In this document: in pieces, positions 25,642-34,638 of the stretch | Layout of the letters: each line of letters opens with the position of its first letter | Position numbering within the stretch: the stretch's first letter is position 1 | Source of the DNA: Sulfuricurvum sp. | GTDB taxonomy: Bacteria; Campylobacterota; Campylobacteria; Campylobacterales; Sulfurimonadaceae | NCBI GenBank assembly: GCA_024637295.1 | Contig: JAGXFL010000008.1 | Coordinates: 120,976-184,975 of the forward strand | Reading direction: 5' to 3' | Length of the DNA: 64,000 bases | Made by a program: the position numbers and the translations under genes | Notes under the pieces: model-generated | The model's input: the letters and a program-made list of their open reading frames with translations, nothing else | What the model was told of the DNA's origin: nothing | The model's database searches: none

Positions 25642-26901
25642 TTATTGAGATGAAAACACGATCAGCGCTGTTGCGATAAAAGCCCCCACTGAAATCAGGT
25701 AGTAAAAAAACACAAAGCGAAAGAGTTGTGTGGTTCCCAAAAAGAGGACCAAGGTCGCTTTTGCAACAGTGTTGGAAACTATGGCTATTAAAATAGCGTA
25801 ATTAGCCGTAATGGGGGATAGCCCGTTTTTTGCCAACGACGAGAGGGAGAGGATGATGGCATCCACATCAGCAACTCCTGAAACCGATGCAACGGCATAA
25901 ACTCCCATATCTCCCGTATATCGGTTTGCAAGAGAAATAAGTGCCAGGGTAGCACCGAATAACAGACCCATGACGAGGGCCTCTTTGAGATCAAAAGGAT
26001 TTTTAAACTGTATATCTTGAGGGATATCCTCATGCTGTGAGTTAAAATATAACCATCCAATATAGGTATAGCCGCAAAGCGATCCGATCGTGATAGGAAG
26101 GATAAATGGGTGGATAAGTGCAGGGTTAATAACCCATATCTCAATACCGGCACGGATCAGCATCATGGATGAAGCCAATGCAATTGCGATGGCTAAATTT
26201 TTTATCAAAGCTCCGTTTTCATGAACGCGACGTGCCATACTCATCGCAACTGCGGTTGAAGAGACAAGCCCACCAAAAAGTCCTGCTACCCCGATTCCAT
26301 ACGTGGAGCCCCATAATCGGATGGCAATATAGCCAAAAAATGAGATACCCGCGACAAGAACCACCATTATCCAGACGCGGTGCAGATTGATAAGTCCCAT
26401 TGAGTCAATGGCTTTATCAGGAAGGATTGGGAGAATAACAAAAGTCATGAGGAGAAATAAGATCGCAGCACCGAGGTCTTGTTTGGTGATAGTCTGTTGA
26501 TATTTTTCGATTGTTTCTTTGAAGTTGAGGAGAAACAAAACGATAATAGAGATAAAGACGGGAAAAACAGGAATTGTAAAGTTAAGCATCGCCCCTACAA
26601 TAAATGTGACGAGAGCTGCAAACTCAGTGGTTGACCCTTTATCGGGCACGGCAATACTATTGACAATGTACGCGGCAATGAGCAACAGTCCTGCAATTCC
26701 TGCGGCTATGAGAATAAAGTAGGGAAAAACGGAAGTAAGCCATGCCGATAAAAAGCCAAAGAGAGAGATCATGGAGAAGGTTCGTGCACCTCCAAAATCT
26801 TTTGTTTTATGGGAATAGATCGTATGCATCTCACGTTGTAAACCGATGAGAAAGCCTAGGACAAGAGATAGTATACTGTTTTGAATAAAAAGCGGATCCA
26901 T
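25642..26901 (-). CDS. MgtC/SapB-type membrane protein with DUF4010 domain
   Basis: A 419-aa polytopic membrane protein. The first ~135 residues are a MgtC/SapB domain (SLVLGFLIGLQREM at 12-25, then DFGGARTFSMISLFGFLSAW). The remainder is a DUF4010 domain with about eight helices and the conserved GLFGGLVSSTAVAMSMARR and SVSGVADVDAIILSLSSLA blocks, with Asp residues inside the membrane region. MgtC proteins influence magnesium homeostasis and F-ATPase; the function of the DUF4010 fusion form is unknown. ATG start at 26901 preceded by GAGGGGA. It lies just before TamB's stop and is read in the same direction (33 bases apart). Confidence 0.85.
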   Translation of the reverse strand: MDPLFIQNSILSLVLGFLIGLQREMHTIYSHKTKDFGGARTFSMISLFGFLSAWLTSVFPYFILIAAGIAGLLLIAAYIVNSIAVPDKGSTTEFAALVTFIVGAMLNFTIPVFPVFISIIVLFLLNFKETIEKYQQTITKQDLGAAILFLLMTFVILPILPDKAIDSMGLINLHRVWIMVVLVAGISFFGYIAIRLWGSTYGIGVAGLFGGLVSSTAVAMSMARRVHENGALIKNLAIAIALASSMMLIRAGIEIWVINPALIHPFILPITIGSLCGYTYIGWLYFNSQHEDIPQDIQFKNPFDLKEALVMGLLFGATLALISLANRYTGDMGVYAVASVSGVADVDAIILSLSSLAKNGLSPITANYAILIAIVSNTVAKATLVLFLGTTQLFRFVFFYYLISVGAFIATALIVFSSQ

Positions 26902-26934
26902 TTTCCCCTCCTCGTATGAGGCTTAGTATAGCAC

Positions 26935-29784
26935 TTATTTGTTCTTTTGCAGGGTGTTGTGAGGAAGGAAATCACGGAAGTCTTTGATGTAGATGGCGTT
27001 GATCCCCTGTCCTAATGCGTGGATATCCGCATCTAGCCGTAGCCATCGGTTGAGCTGATACTGGACCAAGATGCTTGAAAGTGTATCATTTTTATACAGT
27101 ACCCTCAGGTCTTTATTGAGATGTGTTCCTACTTCGATCCCCATTCCCCCTTCTTGCGTTGTGAGAATATTCATCGTATCAATTTGTATTTTGGTTGCAC
27201 CGTTAATAAGCCCTTTGACCCCTGCCCCTAACATAAAGTTAGTAGCATCAGTTTTGAATGCTGTTTTACTGCCGTCACTGTTAAGCGATGCATCGGCAGG
27301 TGAACCAAAAAGTAAATAGCTCATGATGTCGTTTTGGGTCATAAACGGATCGGAGCTGAATAAGAAGATGGGAGAATCCAGCGTATGTGTGATGTAGATA
27401 TGGATTTTTTTGTAATCCACATTGTGTAAGATCGTAAAATCAAGATACGGGTTGACGGAGTCTCCGCCTGCAAAATAGAGGTGGCTGCTTTGTATGTCAA
27501 ACTGCTTTCCTGAAGTAGTTGCATTTCCTTTTGGAATCGTTACCATACCTAAGACCTGGATAGGTCCGGTGGGCTCTTTCCAGAGGGTAAGTTCTGGAAG
27601 AATCTGAATATCAAGCTCTTTTGTTTGGTAATGCAGCGGTTGTTGAGCTGAGATTTGGACGTTCATAAATAAAGAAGTATCGCTTGGTGGTCTGACATCT
27701 TGGATGATGATGACATCATCATCCATGACCTTAAACTGCTGTAATGGCAGATAGGTGATTTGTGCGTTTAACAGTTGTATATTTCCTGTGAGGGTTTGCG
27801 TAGCGTTAGTATCTCTGACAAACAGCAAATTCATTGCGGCATTGGCTTCTCCCTCAGGCCCTTTGTAAGTAAAACGATTGGAATGCAGTGTGAGCTTGGA
27901 AGCTAACGTGTTAGTGTCAATCGTTCCGTCTAATAACAGCGCATCGTATATCCACAGTGCATCAATTATCAGATTTTCATGTTCATCCAAATGGGCGATG
28001 GAAGGCTTCTTAGAACCAATATTGTGACCCGCAATATCAAGCTGATAGTTATCAAGAAAGATGGTGTTGTCGTTGTATCGTACCAAAAAGGTGTTATTGG
28101 TTCCTCCATATTGCCGATGTGTGTCTAAAACTGCCGCATACCATGGGATGTCAATCTGAGTATTTACATGAATAGTGGTGTCGTAGATGATATGGGTATT
28201 TGTACGTACTTCAGCATCATAGTATTCACCACGAGGAAGTTCAATGGAAGCAATTTGTGTGAGAGTCTTCCACAGTGATGGGGTGACAGAGGTAATGTGC
28301 ATGTCGCTCGTAGTGCCGTTAAGATCAAAATAGGTACCTAGGTAACTGCCGGAACCTGTAATCTGATCATGAGTATTTTGAAGAGAAAGTGAGATCGAGG
28401 GAGCATTAAGATCCAGATGAAATATCTTATTGGCTTGTGTCAGGGCTATTTCTATGTTTGCAGGGGGCTTGATAGAAGAGTGGTTCCATGATGGTGCATC
28501 AGGAGCGAGCGTCACATTACCCTTAAGGCTAAAATTTTCATGTTCATAACGAAGCGATCCGTTCATGTCACCGTGATTATGGTGTGCACGGAAAGTTCCT
28601 TGCAGCTGATTATTTTCCAAAGAATAGTGTCCCTTCGCCATCACGGAAAAAGAGGAATGCTGGACAACTTGAGGAAGAAAAGGGATAAAGTTGAGATTTT
28701 CTTGAGCGGTTTGCATATCCCAGGCAAAGGTTGCGTAATCACTGCTTTGCAGTGAAAGAGAAGCGTTTCCAAGGGTCAGTTTCCCTGCGATCCCTTCGGA
28801 GTCATCTCGAAATTTTCCTTCTAAAATATTGGTGGGAAGAGGATGTGTTGAGGTGAGTACCCCTTTGAACTCGCTGGTCGTTACGCCATTTAGATCATAG
28901 CGCAGTTTTTGATGTGTCTTCATGCGGTCATCATTGCGTGTAAGTAAATAGTCTGCTGTAAAATCGAGGTGATTGTTTTGATAGAGATAGTCCATGCCTA
29001 GCACAATGGTATTGAGTGAGGTCAGAGGATCGTTGATGGATGTTAGCTGATCCAATGCCGTATGCAATTTTACGCGGGTATCGGAAAGCTCATCTATGAC
29101 GATTTTTTGAGGGCGAGGCAGGGTGGTGAAGAGTCCAACGGTAGATTGAAGTTCTTGGGCATTTGGATAGACCAGTGCCGTCCCTTGTAGAGCATTGTTT
29201 TTAACCACTCCTTGCAAAGCGCCGCTGGCGTAGCGGCTTTTAACGCTGCTTTGGATGGAGCCAAAATTGAGGTTTTTACCATCATAGCTTCCATTTTTAC
29301 CGTGTATATCCAATTCCACAGGATAACTGCTTATAAGTTGTAGGTTTGTGAGGGTGACTTCTTTGAACGTAAAAATAGGTAATGCCAATGAAGAGCTGCT
29401 TTGATGGATAAAATCATCCAGATGAATTTGCAACCCGTCGATAGTGATACTGTCAATGACGTGATCACCTTTGATGATGGCGGTTAGATTATAATCCAGT
29501 GTCAGAGTTTTGGCATTAATGGCTTTGGAATGAAGACCATGCAGTGAAAACCCCTCCGAAAGAGATCCCGTTGAGTCTGTTACATGAATACCAAGGGGTG
29601 ATAAGATATAGGTAGAAACGATAGAGAGCCCATCAGGGCGAAAAGCAAGATAAAGCACTCCTGCGATCAGGAGTACCGATAATACGACCATTGTGTGAAT
29701 AACCAGATAAAGGCTTTTGACGAAACGTATATACAGGTTCACTTTGCGTATAGGTGTAAAGCCGTCTTCGGGAGGTATTTGCAT
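26935..29784 (-). CDS. tamB: Translocation and assembly module inner-membrane protein TamB
   Basis: A 949-aa TamB/DUF490-family protein, an AsmA-like bridge carrying lipids or supporting protein insertion between inner and outer membranes. It has one N-terminal membrane anchor (~28-50), a long beta-rich taco-like repeat body, and the conserved C-terminal domain with SHLYFAGGDSVNPYLDF, DPFMTQNDIMSYLLFGSP and a DLRVLYKNDTLSSILVQYQL segment ending in a beta-strand that could pair with TamA. Short for the family (1,200+ residues in E. coli) but normal for Campylobacterota. Its likely partner, the TamA-like gene, is separated by five genes (34639-36327). No good ribosome site precedes the ATG. Confidence 0.85.
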   Translation of the reverse strand: MQIPPEDGFTPIRKVNLYIRFVKSLYLVIHTMVVLSVLLIAGVLYLAFRPDGLSIVSTYILSPLGIHVTDSTGSLSEGFSLHGLHSKAINAKTLTLDYNLTAIIKGDHVIDSITIDGLQIHLDDFIHQSSSSLALPIFTFKEVTLTNLQLISSYPVELDIHGKNGSYDGKNLNFGSIQSSVKSRYASGALQGVVKNNALQGTALVYPNAQELQSTVGLFTTLPRPQKIVIDELSDTRVKLHTALDQLTSINDPLTSLNTIVLGMDYLYQNNHLDFTADYLLTRNDDRMKTHQKLRYDLNGVTTSEFKGVLTSTHPLPTNILEGKFRDDSEGIAGKLTLGNASLSLQSSDYATFAWDMQTAQENLNFIPFLPQVVQHSSFSVMAKGHYSLENNQLQGTFRAHHNHGDMNGSLRYEHENFSLKGNVTLAPDAPSWNHSSIKPPANIEIALTQANKIFHLDLNAPSISLSLQNTHDQITGSGSYLGTYFDLNGTTSDMHITSVTPSLWKTLTQIASIELPRGEYYDAEVRTNTHIIYDTTIHVNTQIDIPWYAAVLDTHRQYGGTNNTFLVRYNDNTIFLDNYQLDIAGHNIGSKKPSIAHLDEHENLIIDALWIYDALLLDGTIDTNTLASKLTLHSNRFTYKGPEGEANAAMNLLFVRDTNATQTLTGNIQLLNAQITYLPLQQFKVMDDDVIIIQDVRPPSDTSLFMNVQISAQQPLHYQTKELDIQILPELTLWKEPTGPIQVLGMVTIPKGNATTSGKQFDIQSSHLYFAGGDSVNPYLDFTILHNVDYKKIHIYITHTLDSPIFLFSSDPFMTQNDIMSYLLFGSPADASLNSDGSKTAFKTDATNFMLGAGVKGLINGATKIQIDTMNILTTQEGGMGIEVGTHLNKDLRVLYKNDTLSSILVQYQLNRWLRLDADIHALGQGINAIYIKDFRDFLPHNTLQKNK

Positions 29785-29817
29785 AGTGTTATTATGCCAA
29801 AACTTGCCCTTAAATTA

Positions 29818-29856
29818 CCCTCTTGGCATGTGCAGGAGAAACACCGGCCAAGAGGG
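29818..29856 (-). terminator. Stem-loop between fccB and tamB
   Basis: A perfect 10-bp inverted repeat CCCTCTTGGC (29818-29827) / GCCAAGAGGG (29847-29856) with a 19-base loop lies just after the fccB stop. It is followed on the minus strand by TAATTTAAG, a poor U-run, so it may be a weak terminator or an mRNA-stabilising end that lets some transcription reach tamB. Confidence 0.45.
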
Positions 29857-29861
29857 GGGAA

Positions 29862-31223
29862 TCAGCTGCCGAAAATATCGCGCATCATTCCGTTGTACCA
29901 TTCATGCGTGGTTTTTCCAAGCGCGGTTGAACGGGTATTGTTTTCGGTCATTTTCGGTTTGATCACTTTGATGTCATTACCGTTGAGGTCTTTATCATCC
30001 ATGAGTGAGAAAGTAACTCCGATTGAAATCGCTTCAGCACCGTTTACCATCGAGTAGCAAACGTTTTGCGGTAGAACTGGTGCTGCAGCTTGCGGACGTC
30101 CTTGGATCATTGCAGCAATTTGAGATGCGACAATGTGTCCTTGGCCATTGGCAATGGCACCGCTTTTTGGATACGGATAACCCCCTACCGCATCACCGAT
30201 GACAAATACACGCTCATCGGCTTTGGATTGGAAGGTTGGAGAAGTCATAACACCCCATCCTGCTTTTCCGCCTGCTACACCCGCCATCGCGACGATTTCG
30301 GAGGCTTTATTGACTGGCATTAGATTTGCCGCAGTATAGGCGATACGCTGATCTTCAGTGCGTCCATCTTCGAGCGTTACGGTGACAACGACCTCTTTTT
30401 TGTCCAAATCGACGGTTTTTACGAGTGAATTGGGACGATACTCGACGATATCAGGATACAGCTCTTTGTACGCCGCCATGAATCCAGGCCCCTTTGGTGC
30501 CGGTTTGGCTTTTGGGTCTAGGATGATCACTTTACCTTTGATGCCGTTTTTCTTCATAAAATGGGCCATCATCGCAGCGCGCTCATACGGTGCAGGAGGA
30601 CAGCGGTAGGCGCCATCAGGAATAGAGATGATGAAGTTACCTCCCTCGAAATCTTCGAGCATTTTTTTGAGTGCTACGTGTTCACTGCCATGGATCAATG
30701 CAGGGGGACACTCTTGACGACAGCGCTCTGCGGCTTGGGTATCGTTTCCGAACCATTTGGAATAGTCATAAGCAATTCCCGGTGAGAGAACGAGGTAGTC
30801 ATAGCCGATGGTTCCCGTGGTTGTTTTGACAGTTTTGGTGTCACGACTGATATCGGTTACCGTTGTTTGGATCATTTTGTAGCCGAAATCTTTTGCCGCT
30901 GTAAAATAATCACGGGTGAGAAAATCCATCGGAATTTCTCCTGCAAGCCATTCGTTGCTCAGAGGGCAAGAGACAAACATGTCACGCTTCTCAAGTACGA
31001 CAACTTCCGCTTCGGGTGCCTCTTTTTTTATGTAGCGGGCAGCGGTAAGACCACCCCATCCGCCACCGATGATGACAACCCGTTTTCCCGCAGGTTTTGG
31101 CATCAGCTCTGTAGATGCAGCCGGATTTTCAGATGCGCTTACCGCTGTAGTAGTGCCACCCAGAGCCAGTGCCGCCGCACCGATTCCTGAAGCTTTTAGT
31201 AGATCACGTCGTGATAAATTCAT
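29862..31223 (-). CDS. fccB: Flavocytochrome c-type sulfide dehydrogenase flavoprotein subunit (FccB-like)
   Basis: A 453-aa FAD protein exported by the Tat path (SRRDLLKASG at 4-13, then a hydrophobic stretch). An FAD motif VVIIGGGWGGLTAARY lies near 48. Cysteines sit at the positions expected for the redox disulfide (MFVSCPLSNEWLAG near 112 and GAYRCPPAPYERA near 207). The C-terminus has the FCSD flavin-binding domain signature NVCYSMVNGAEAISIGVTF. It oxidises sulfide or polysulfide in the periplasm and passes electrons to a c-type cytochrome. No fccA cytochrome gene is adjacent, so the acceptor must be encoded elsewhere or a quinone-linked role is possible. It follows the porin gene by 9 bases. 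Confidence 0.87.
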   Translation of the reverse strand: MNLSRRDLLKASGIGAAALALGGTTTAVSASENPAASTELMPKPAGKRVVIIGGGWGGLTAARYIKKEAPEAEVVVLEKRDMFVSCPLSNEWLAGEIPMDFLTRDYFTAAKDFGYKMIQTTVTDISRDTKTVKTTTGTIGYDYLVLSPGIAYDYSKWFGNDTQAAERCRQECPPALIHGSEHVALKKMLEDFEGGNFIISIPDGAYRCPPAPYERAAMMAHFMKKNGIKGKVIILDPKAKPAPKGPGFMAAYKELYPDIVEYRPNSLVKTVDLDKKEVVVTVTLEDGRTEDQRIAYTAANLMPVNKASEIVAMAGVAGGKAGWGVMTSPTFQSKADERVFVIGDAVGGYPYPKSGAIANGQGHIVASQIAAMIQGRPQAAAPVLPQNVCYSMVNGAEAISIGVTFSLMDDKDLNGNDIKVIKPKMTENNTRSTALGKTTHEWYNGMMRDIFGS

Positions 31224-31232
31224 GGTTGCTCC

Positions 31233-32690
31233 TTAGAAACTTAAGTTCGCGATGAGACGCGTGTGGGATTGGTCGTAGTTGCGAGTGTCATTGGTACGTT
31301 CGACATGGAAGAGACGGAACCAAAGACCTTTGACCGATGGAACGACATAGTGAAGAATATAGTCTTGCTCATCGTTTTTTTCATTCATCATTCCAGTAGG
31401 AGCAAGGGTGTCGGTTGTCCATGTTTGAACATCGGTATCATACGCTGCATGATTAACAATAAATTTTAGACCTGGAGCACCCAAATCTTTGAAACTGTAT
31501 TCCGCGCCTAATTTATAGGCAGTGGTATCGGCACGGTATGCATTACGCGAGAAAATAGTACTGGTATAAAGGGGATCACCTCCCCACGCATTGATAATGT
31601 GTCCGTCATTATTTTGGTTGTAAGCAGCTGATAAGGCAAAGTTCCCAATATCTGCTTTGACTTGTGCCCCCCACGCCATTGCATCAATGGACCCATCTGC
31701 ACTGATTTTAGTTTTGTATATAGTTGCACCTGCGGGTGTGGTTACGGTTCGTAATTTGTCAATTTCAGTAGTCGCTCCAATTGATGTTGCAAAATCTCCA
31801 ACATCATCCTGTTTTAGGATTTGTGCTCCAAGAGTAATTTTTGCAGGTCCTGCATTCATCTTATACTCAAGATCCCCATAGATAGTGTTGTACATCTCAT
31901 GTGCATAATAATCCCATACGCGTGCTTTTAAATCCCCGTGAGCATATTCTACTGCGAGTGCTGTAACGCCCGCTGTGTCCATCCCTGCAGAGGTGCCGAA
32001 AGTAGCGATCGACATGTCCTGAAAGGCCTCTTTTCCTGAACCCGTGGTGATAGCCCCTGTTGTGCCACTGACAACTGGAGATACAAACCCGTATCCAGTA
32101 CCAGCCGTGATGCTATACACACCATCACCAATCAAGCCCGCATCGGTCGCGGCACGGGTACCGTATTGCATTCCAGTGATATGGGCAGCGGTAACAGTGA
32201 AGTCTTTGATCTCTTTCATGGAGACAACGGTGCCTTGGAAAAGATTGGGGATGATCGTAACCGCATTTTCCGTCATCGGAGTTTTGAACTCTTGACGACC
32301 GTGTGTGAGATCAGTATTTGAGAATTTGTAGTTAAGATACGCTTCTCCCAAAGTCGAATAGCTGCCTAGATCGTCACCATGAAGCCCTTGAGCTTGTTGG
32401 CTGTATCCATCACGGGTTCTATAGTCTTCTTTGGTTAGACCCGTATCGTGCGTTGTATACATTGCCGCACCGAAACGTAGACCGTTCCATGCACCTGTTT
32501 GATATTTGAGTTTACCCCCGATGACGCTTCCTGTCGCCGCAATGGTATCCGAAAATGCCGGTTCGATGTGGTGCATTCGGATGTAACCGCCTGCTTTTCC
32601 TTCTTTAATCATTTCACTTAAATCATCTGCCCCCATTAGCTGTGACGCTAATACAGCTGAGAGAGACAAGATCGCTGTTTTCTTCAACAT
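31233..32690 (-). CDS. OprD-like outer membrane porin
   Basis: A 485-aa porin with an N-terminal signal peptide (MLKKTAILSLSAVLASQLMGA) and mature start DDLSEMIKEGKAGGYIRMHH. Alternating beta-strand segments throughout and the final strand LIANLSF ending in Phe are typical of outer-membrane barrels of the OprD type in Campylobacterota. AAGGAG is 6 bases before the ATG. It is the first gene of the porin-fccB operon, which suggests it admits a sulfur compound or other substrate for periplasmic oxidation (inference). It is divergent from a two-component system, with direct repeats at 32737-32754 in between. Confidence 0.82.
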   Translation of the reverse strand: MLKKTAILSLSAVLASQLMGADDLSEMIKEGKAGGYIRMHHIEPAFSDTIAATGSVIGGKLKYQTGAWNGLRFGAAMYTTHDTGLTKEDYRTRDGYSQQAQGLHGDDLGSYSTLGEAYLNYKFSNTDLTHGRQEFKTPMTENAVTIIPNLFQGTVVSMKEIKDFTVTAAHITGMQYGTRAATDAGLIGDGVYSITAGTGYGFVSPVVSGTTGAITTGSGKEAFQDMSIATFGTSAGMDTAGVTALAVEYAHGDLKARVWDYYAHEMYNTIYGDLEYKMNAGPAKITLGAQILKQDDVGDFATSIGATTEIDKLRTVTTPAGATIYKTKISADGSIDAMAWGAQVKADIGNFALSAAYNQNNDGHIINAWGGDPLYTSTIFSRNAYRADTTAYKLGAEYSFKDLGAPGLKFIVNHAAYDTDVQTWTTDTLAPTGMMNEKNDEQDYILHYVVPSVKGLWFRLFHVERTNDTRNYDQSHTRLIANLSF

Positions 32691-32736
32691 AAATTCTCCT
32701 TAAGTTATTTAAACAGCCAAATCGTATCGGTGCAGG

Positions 32737-32754
32737 ATGAAAAAATCATGAAAA
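32737..32754 (-). promoter_or_regulatory. Direct repeats resembling an OmpR-family response-regulator site
   Basis: ATGAAAA occurs at 32737-32743 and again at 32748-32754, an 11-base period (one helix turn), as for OmpR-family tandem half-sites. It lies between the divergent porin and response-regulator genes, roughly at -31 to -46 of plausible porin promoters, so the adjacent regulator could act here. Confidence 0.4.
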
Positions 32755-32810
32755 GGAGTTTTTTTCACCCTTTAAAGGAGAAAAAGAGCAAAATCAATTA
32801 CAATATGTGC

Positions 32811-33461
32811 ATGAGAATATTAATAATTGAAGATGATTTAAAAATGAGGTTAATGCTTAAGGATGCGCTTGAAGCGTTTCATACGGTTGATGTTGCCAGT
32901 TCACTGACAGAGGGTATTGAATTGGTGGAAAGTTATACGTACGATGCGTTATTGCTTGATCGCAACCTCTCTGGAGCGGATGAGGGGATGAAGATTATTC
33001 CCAAACTTAAAAAGCTTCAGCCCACCTGTGCGGTGATCATCGCCAGTGCATATGGAGGAGTAGAAGAGCGCATCGCAGGTCTGAGTGCGGGTGCGGATGA
33101 CTATTTGGAAAAACCTTATGATTTGCGAGAGCTCAAAATGCGGCTTGATGCATTGATACGGCGTTATACTCCCGATGTGATTAGCATGGAGTCTTTGCAC
33201 ATCGATATGAAAAATGAAACATTGAATGCGCACGGGGAGTTGATATTACTCTCTAAAAAAGAGCATGATCTGTTCTTTTTTCTCGCATCAAAGCCGGATA
33301 AAGTTTTCAGCCGTGAGGACATTGCTAATGCAATCTATGAAGATCCAAGCTCGATGACATCCAATACAATTGATGTGGTTATCAGTAATATTCGCAAAAA
33401 ATTACCGGTTAATCCCATCGAGACGCTCAAGGGGAGAGGGTATGCTTTTAAAAACGTTTAA
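32811..33461 (+). CDS. OmpR-family response regulator
   Basis: A 216-aa DNA-binding response regulator. The receiver domain has the acidic pocket in IIEDD (residues 5-9), phosphoacceptor Asp50 in DALLLDRNL, and Lys in YLEKPYD near 103. The winged-helix DNA-binding domain covers ~125-216 (LSKKEHDLFFFLASKPDKVFS shortened, then TIDVVISNIRKKL). The ATG at 32811 gives the standard MRILIIEDD start; ATG 32805 and upstream in-frame codons are possible. A TACAAT at 32799-32804 would put the transcript start at this ATG (leaderless). It overlaps the kinase gene by 20 bases and lies opposite the porin-fccB operon, its probable target. Confidence 0.9.
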   Translation: MRILIIEDDLKMRLMLKDALEAFHTVDVASSLTEGIELVESYTYDALLLDRNLSGADEGMKIIPKLKKLQPTCAVIIASAYGGVEERIAGLSAGADDYLEKPYDLRELKMRLDALIRRYTPDVISMESLHIDMKNETLNAHGELILLSKKEHDLFFFLASKPDKVFSREDIANAIYEDPSSMTSNTIDVVISNIRKKLPVNPIETLKGRGYAFKNV

Positions 33462-34635
33462 AGGGAGAATCCTTGCAGTAACATTAGGGATGACGATCTT
33501 CTCGGTGGCGATATTTGGGTATGGACTTGCAAGAATTTATTATCATCATATGGAAAAATGTTTGACGCGAAGCCTTTCATTTTTGACAAATATTGTTACA
33601 CATGAATATGATCTGTCACAATGGGATCCAAAGATGGTAGTGGAGATTCGCAAAAATGAGCAGATGCAAAATATTTTGAAGGGAGGGTTGCTATATGATC
33701 TGCGTATTGAAGTGCTTCCCGTACAGCCTACTTTAAACGATGATCGTTTATTTCGTTCCGCTCTTTTAGCGGATGGGCGTTATTTGGTGATTAGCTCTTC
33801 AACGGCTAAGATTGATGATGAGCTTATAGCAATGATGGCCAATCGGTGGTTTTTCTTTTTACTTGGGTTACTTTTTACGAGTGGAATGATTTATTTTCTC
33901 ATTCGCCACCTTTTTGCTCCGTTTAATGAGTTGGTTCATCATTGTTTGACATGCCGCGATCCGAAAAATAAACCCAATGTCGTGAGGGGAGGGACGGAAA
34001 TTATCGCCTTACGCGATGCGATTGCCACATTACAAGAGCGTATCAGCGGATTGCAAAGCGCACAGCATGATTCGATGAAAGCGCTTACGCATGAACTTAA
34101 AACACCTTTGGCACAATTGCGTTTGCGAATAGATATTGCGGATCAAAAAGGGGAATGGAAACGTGATTCTATTGTGCAAGCCCGTGAAGAGATTGACACG
34201 ATTTCAGATAAAATAACCCATATATTACATACTACAGAACATTCTGAAGAGATGGAGATTATTTATTTTAAGGAGTCGGTTGAGGCTTGGATTGAGGAAC
34301 TTAAACCGCTATGGCAGCATCGGAAGCTTCATTTTGAGCTTAGTATCCCTGAAACGTCGTCCGCCCTTCTTCCAAAAGCACCATTCGAGAGAGTTACACG
34401 TATTTTGATCGAAAATGCGCTGAATCATGCTTGTTTTGGGAGTACTATTTACTTACGTTGTGATAATGGAGTCTTTGAGATCGAGAATCCGGTGTGTGAT
34501 AAAGTAACCCCGATTATACACTCAACAGGTGTTGGATTGGAAATCGCGCAAACGCTGTGCGATTATTATGGGTGGAAACTACACGATGTGCAGGATGAAA
34601 AGCATTACATGGCAACCCTCTCCTTGGTAAATTAA
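33442..34635 (+). CDS. Sensor histidine kinase
   Basis: A 397-aa membrane histidine kinase, partner of the preceding regulator. Two membrane helices (about 10-32 and 135-155) enclose a small periplasmic sensor of ~100 residues without a recognised fold. The H-box is DSMKALTHELKTPLAQLR with His217. The ATPase domain is short, with N-box ILIENALNHA and G-box STGVGLEIA. The start is ATG 33442 inside the regulator gene, preceded by GGGGAGAGGG. The frame is open to 33370, but that would overlap the regulator much further and lacks a ribosome site. It converges with the TamA-like gene 3 bases downstream. Confidence 0.88.
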   Translation: MLLKTFKGRILAVTLGMTIFSVAIFGYGLARIYYHHMEKCLTRSLSFLTNIVTHEYDLSQWDPKMVVEIRKNEQMQNILKGGLLYDLRIEVLPVQPTLNDDRLFRSALLADGRYLVISSSTAKIDDELIAMMANRWFFFLLGLLFTSGMIYFLIRHLFAPFNELVHHCLTCRDPKNKPNVVRGGTEIIALRDAIATLQERISGLQSAQHDSMKALTHELKTPLAQLRLRIDIADQKGEWKRDSIVQAREEIDTISDKITHILHTTEHSEEMEIIYFKESVEAWIEELKPLWQHRKLHFELSIPETSSALLPKAPFERVTRILIENALNHACFGSTIYLRCDNGVFEIENPVCDKVTPIIHSTGVGLEIAQTLCDYYGWKLHDVQDEKHYMATLSLVN

Positions 34636-34638
34636 CCG

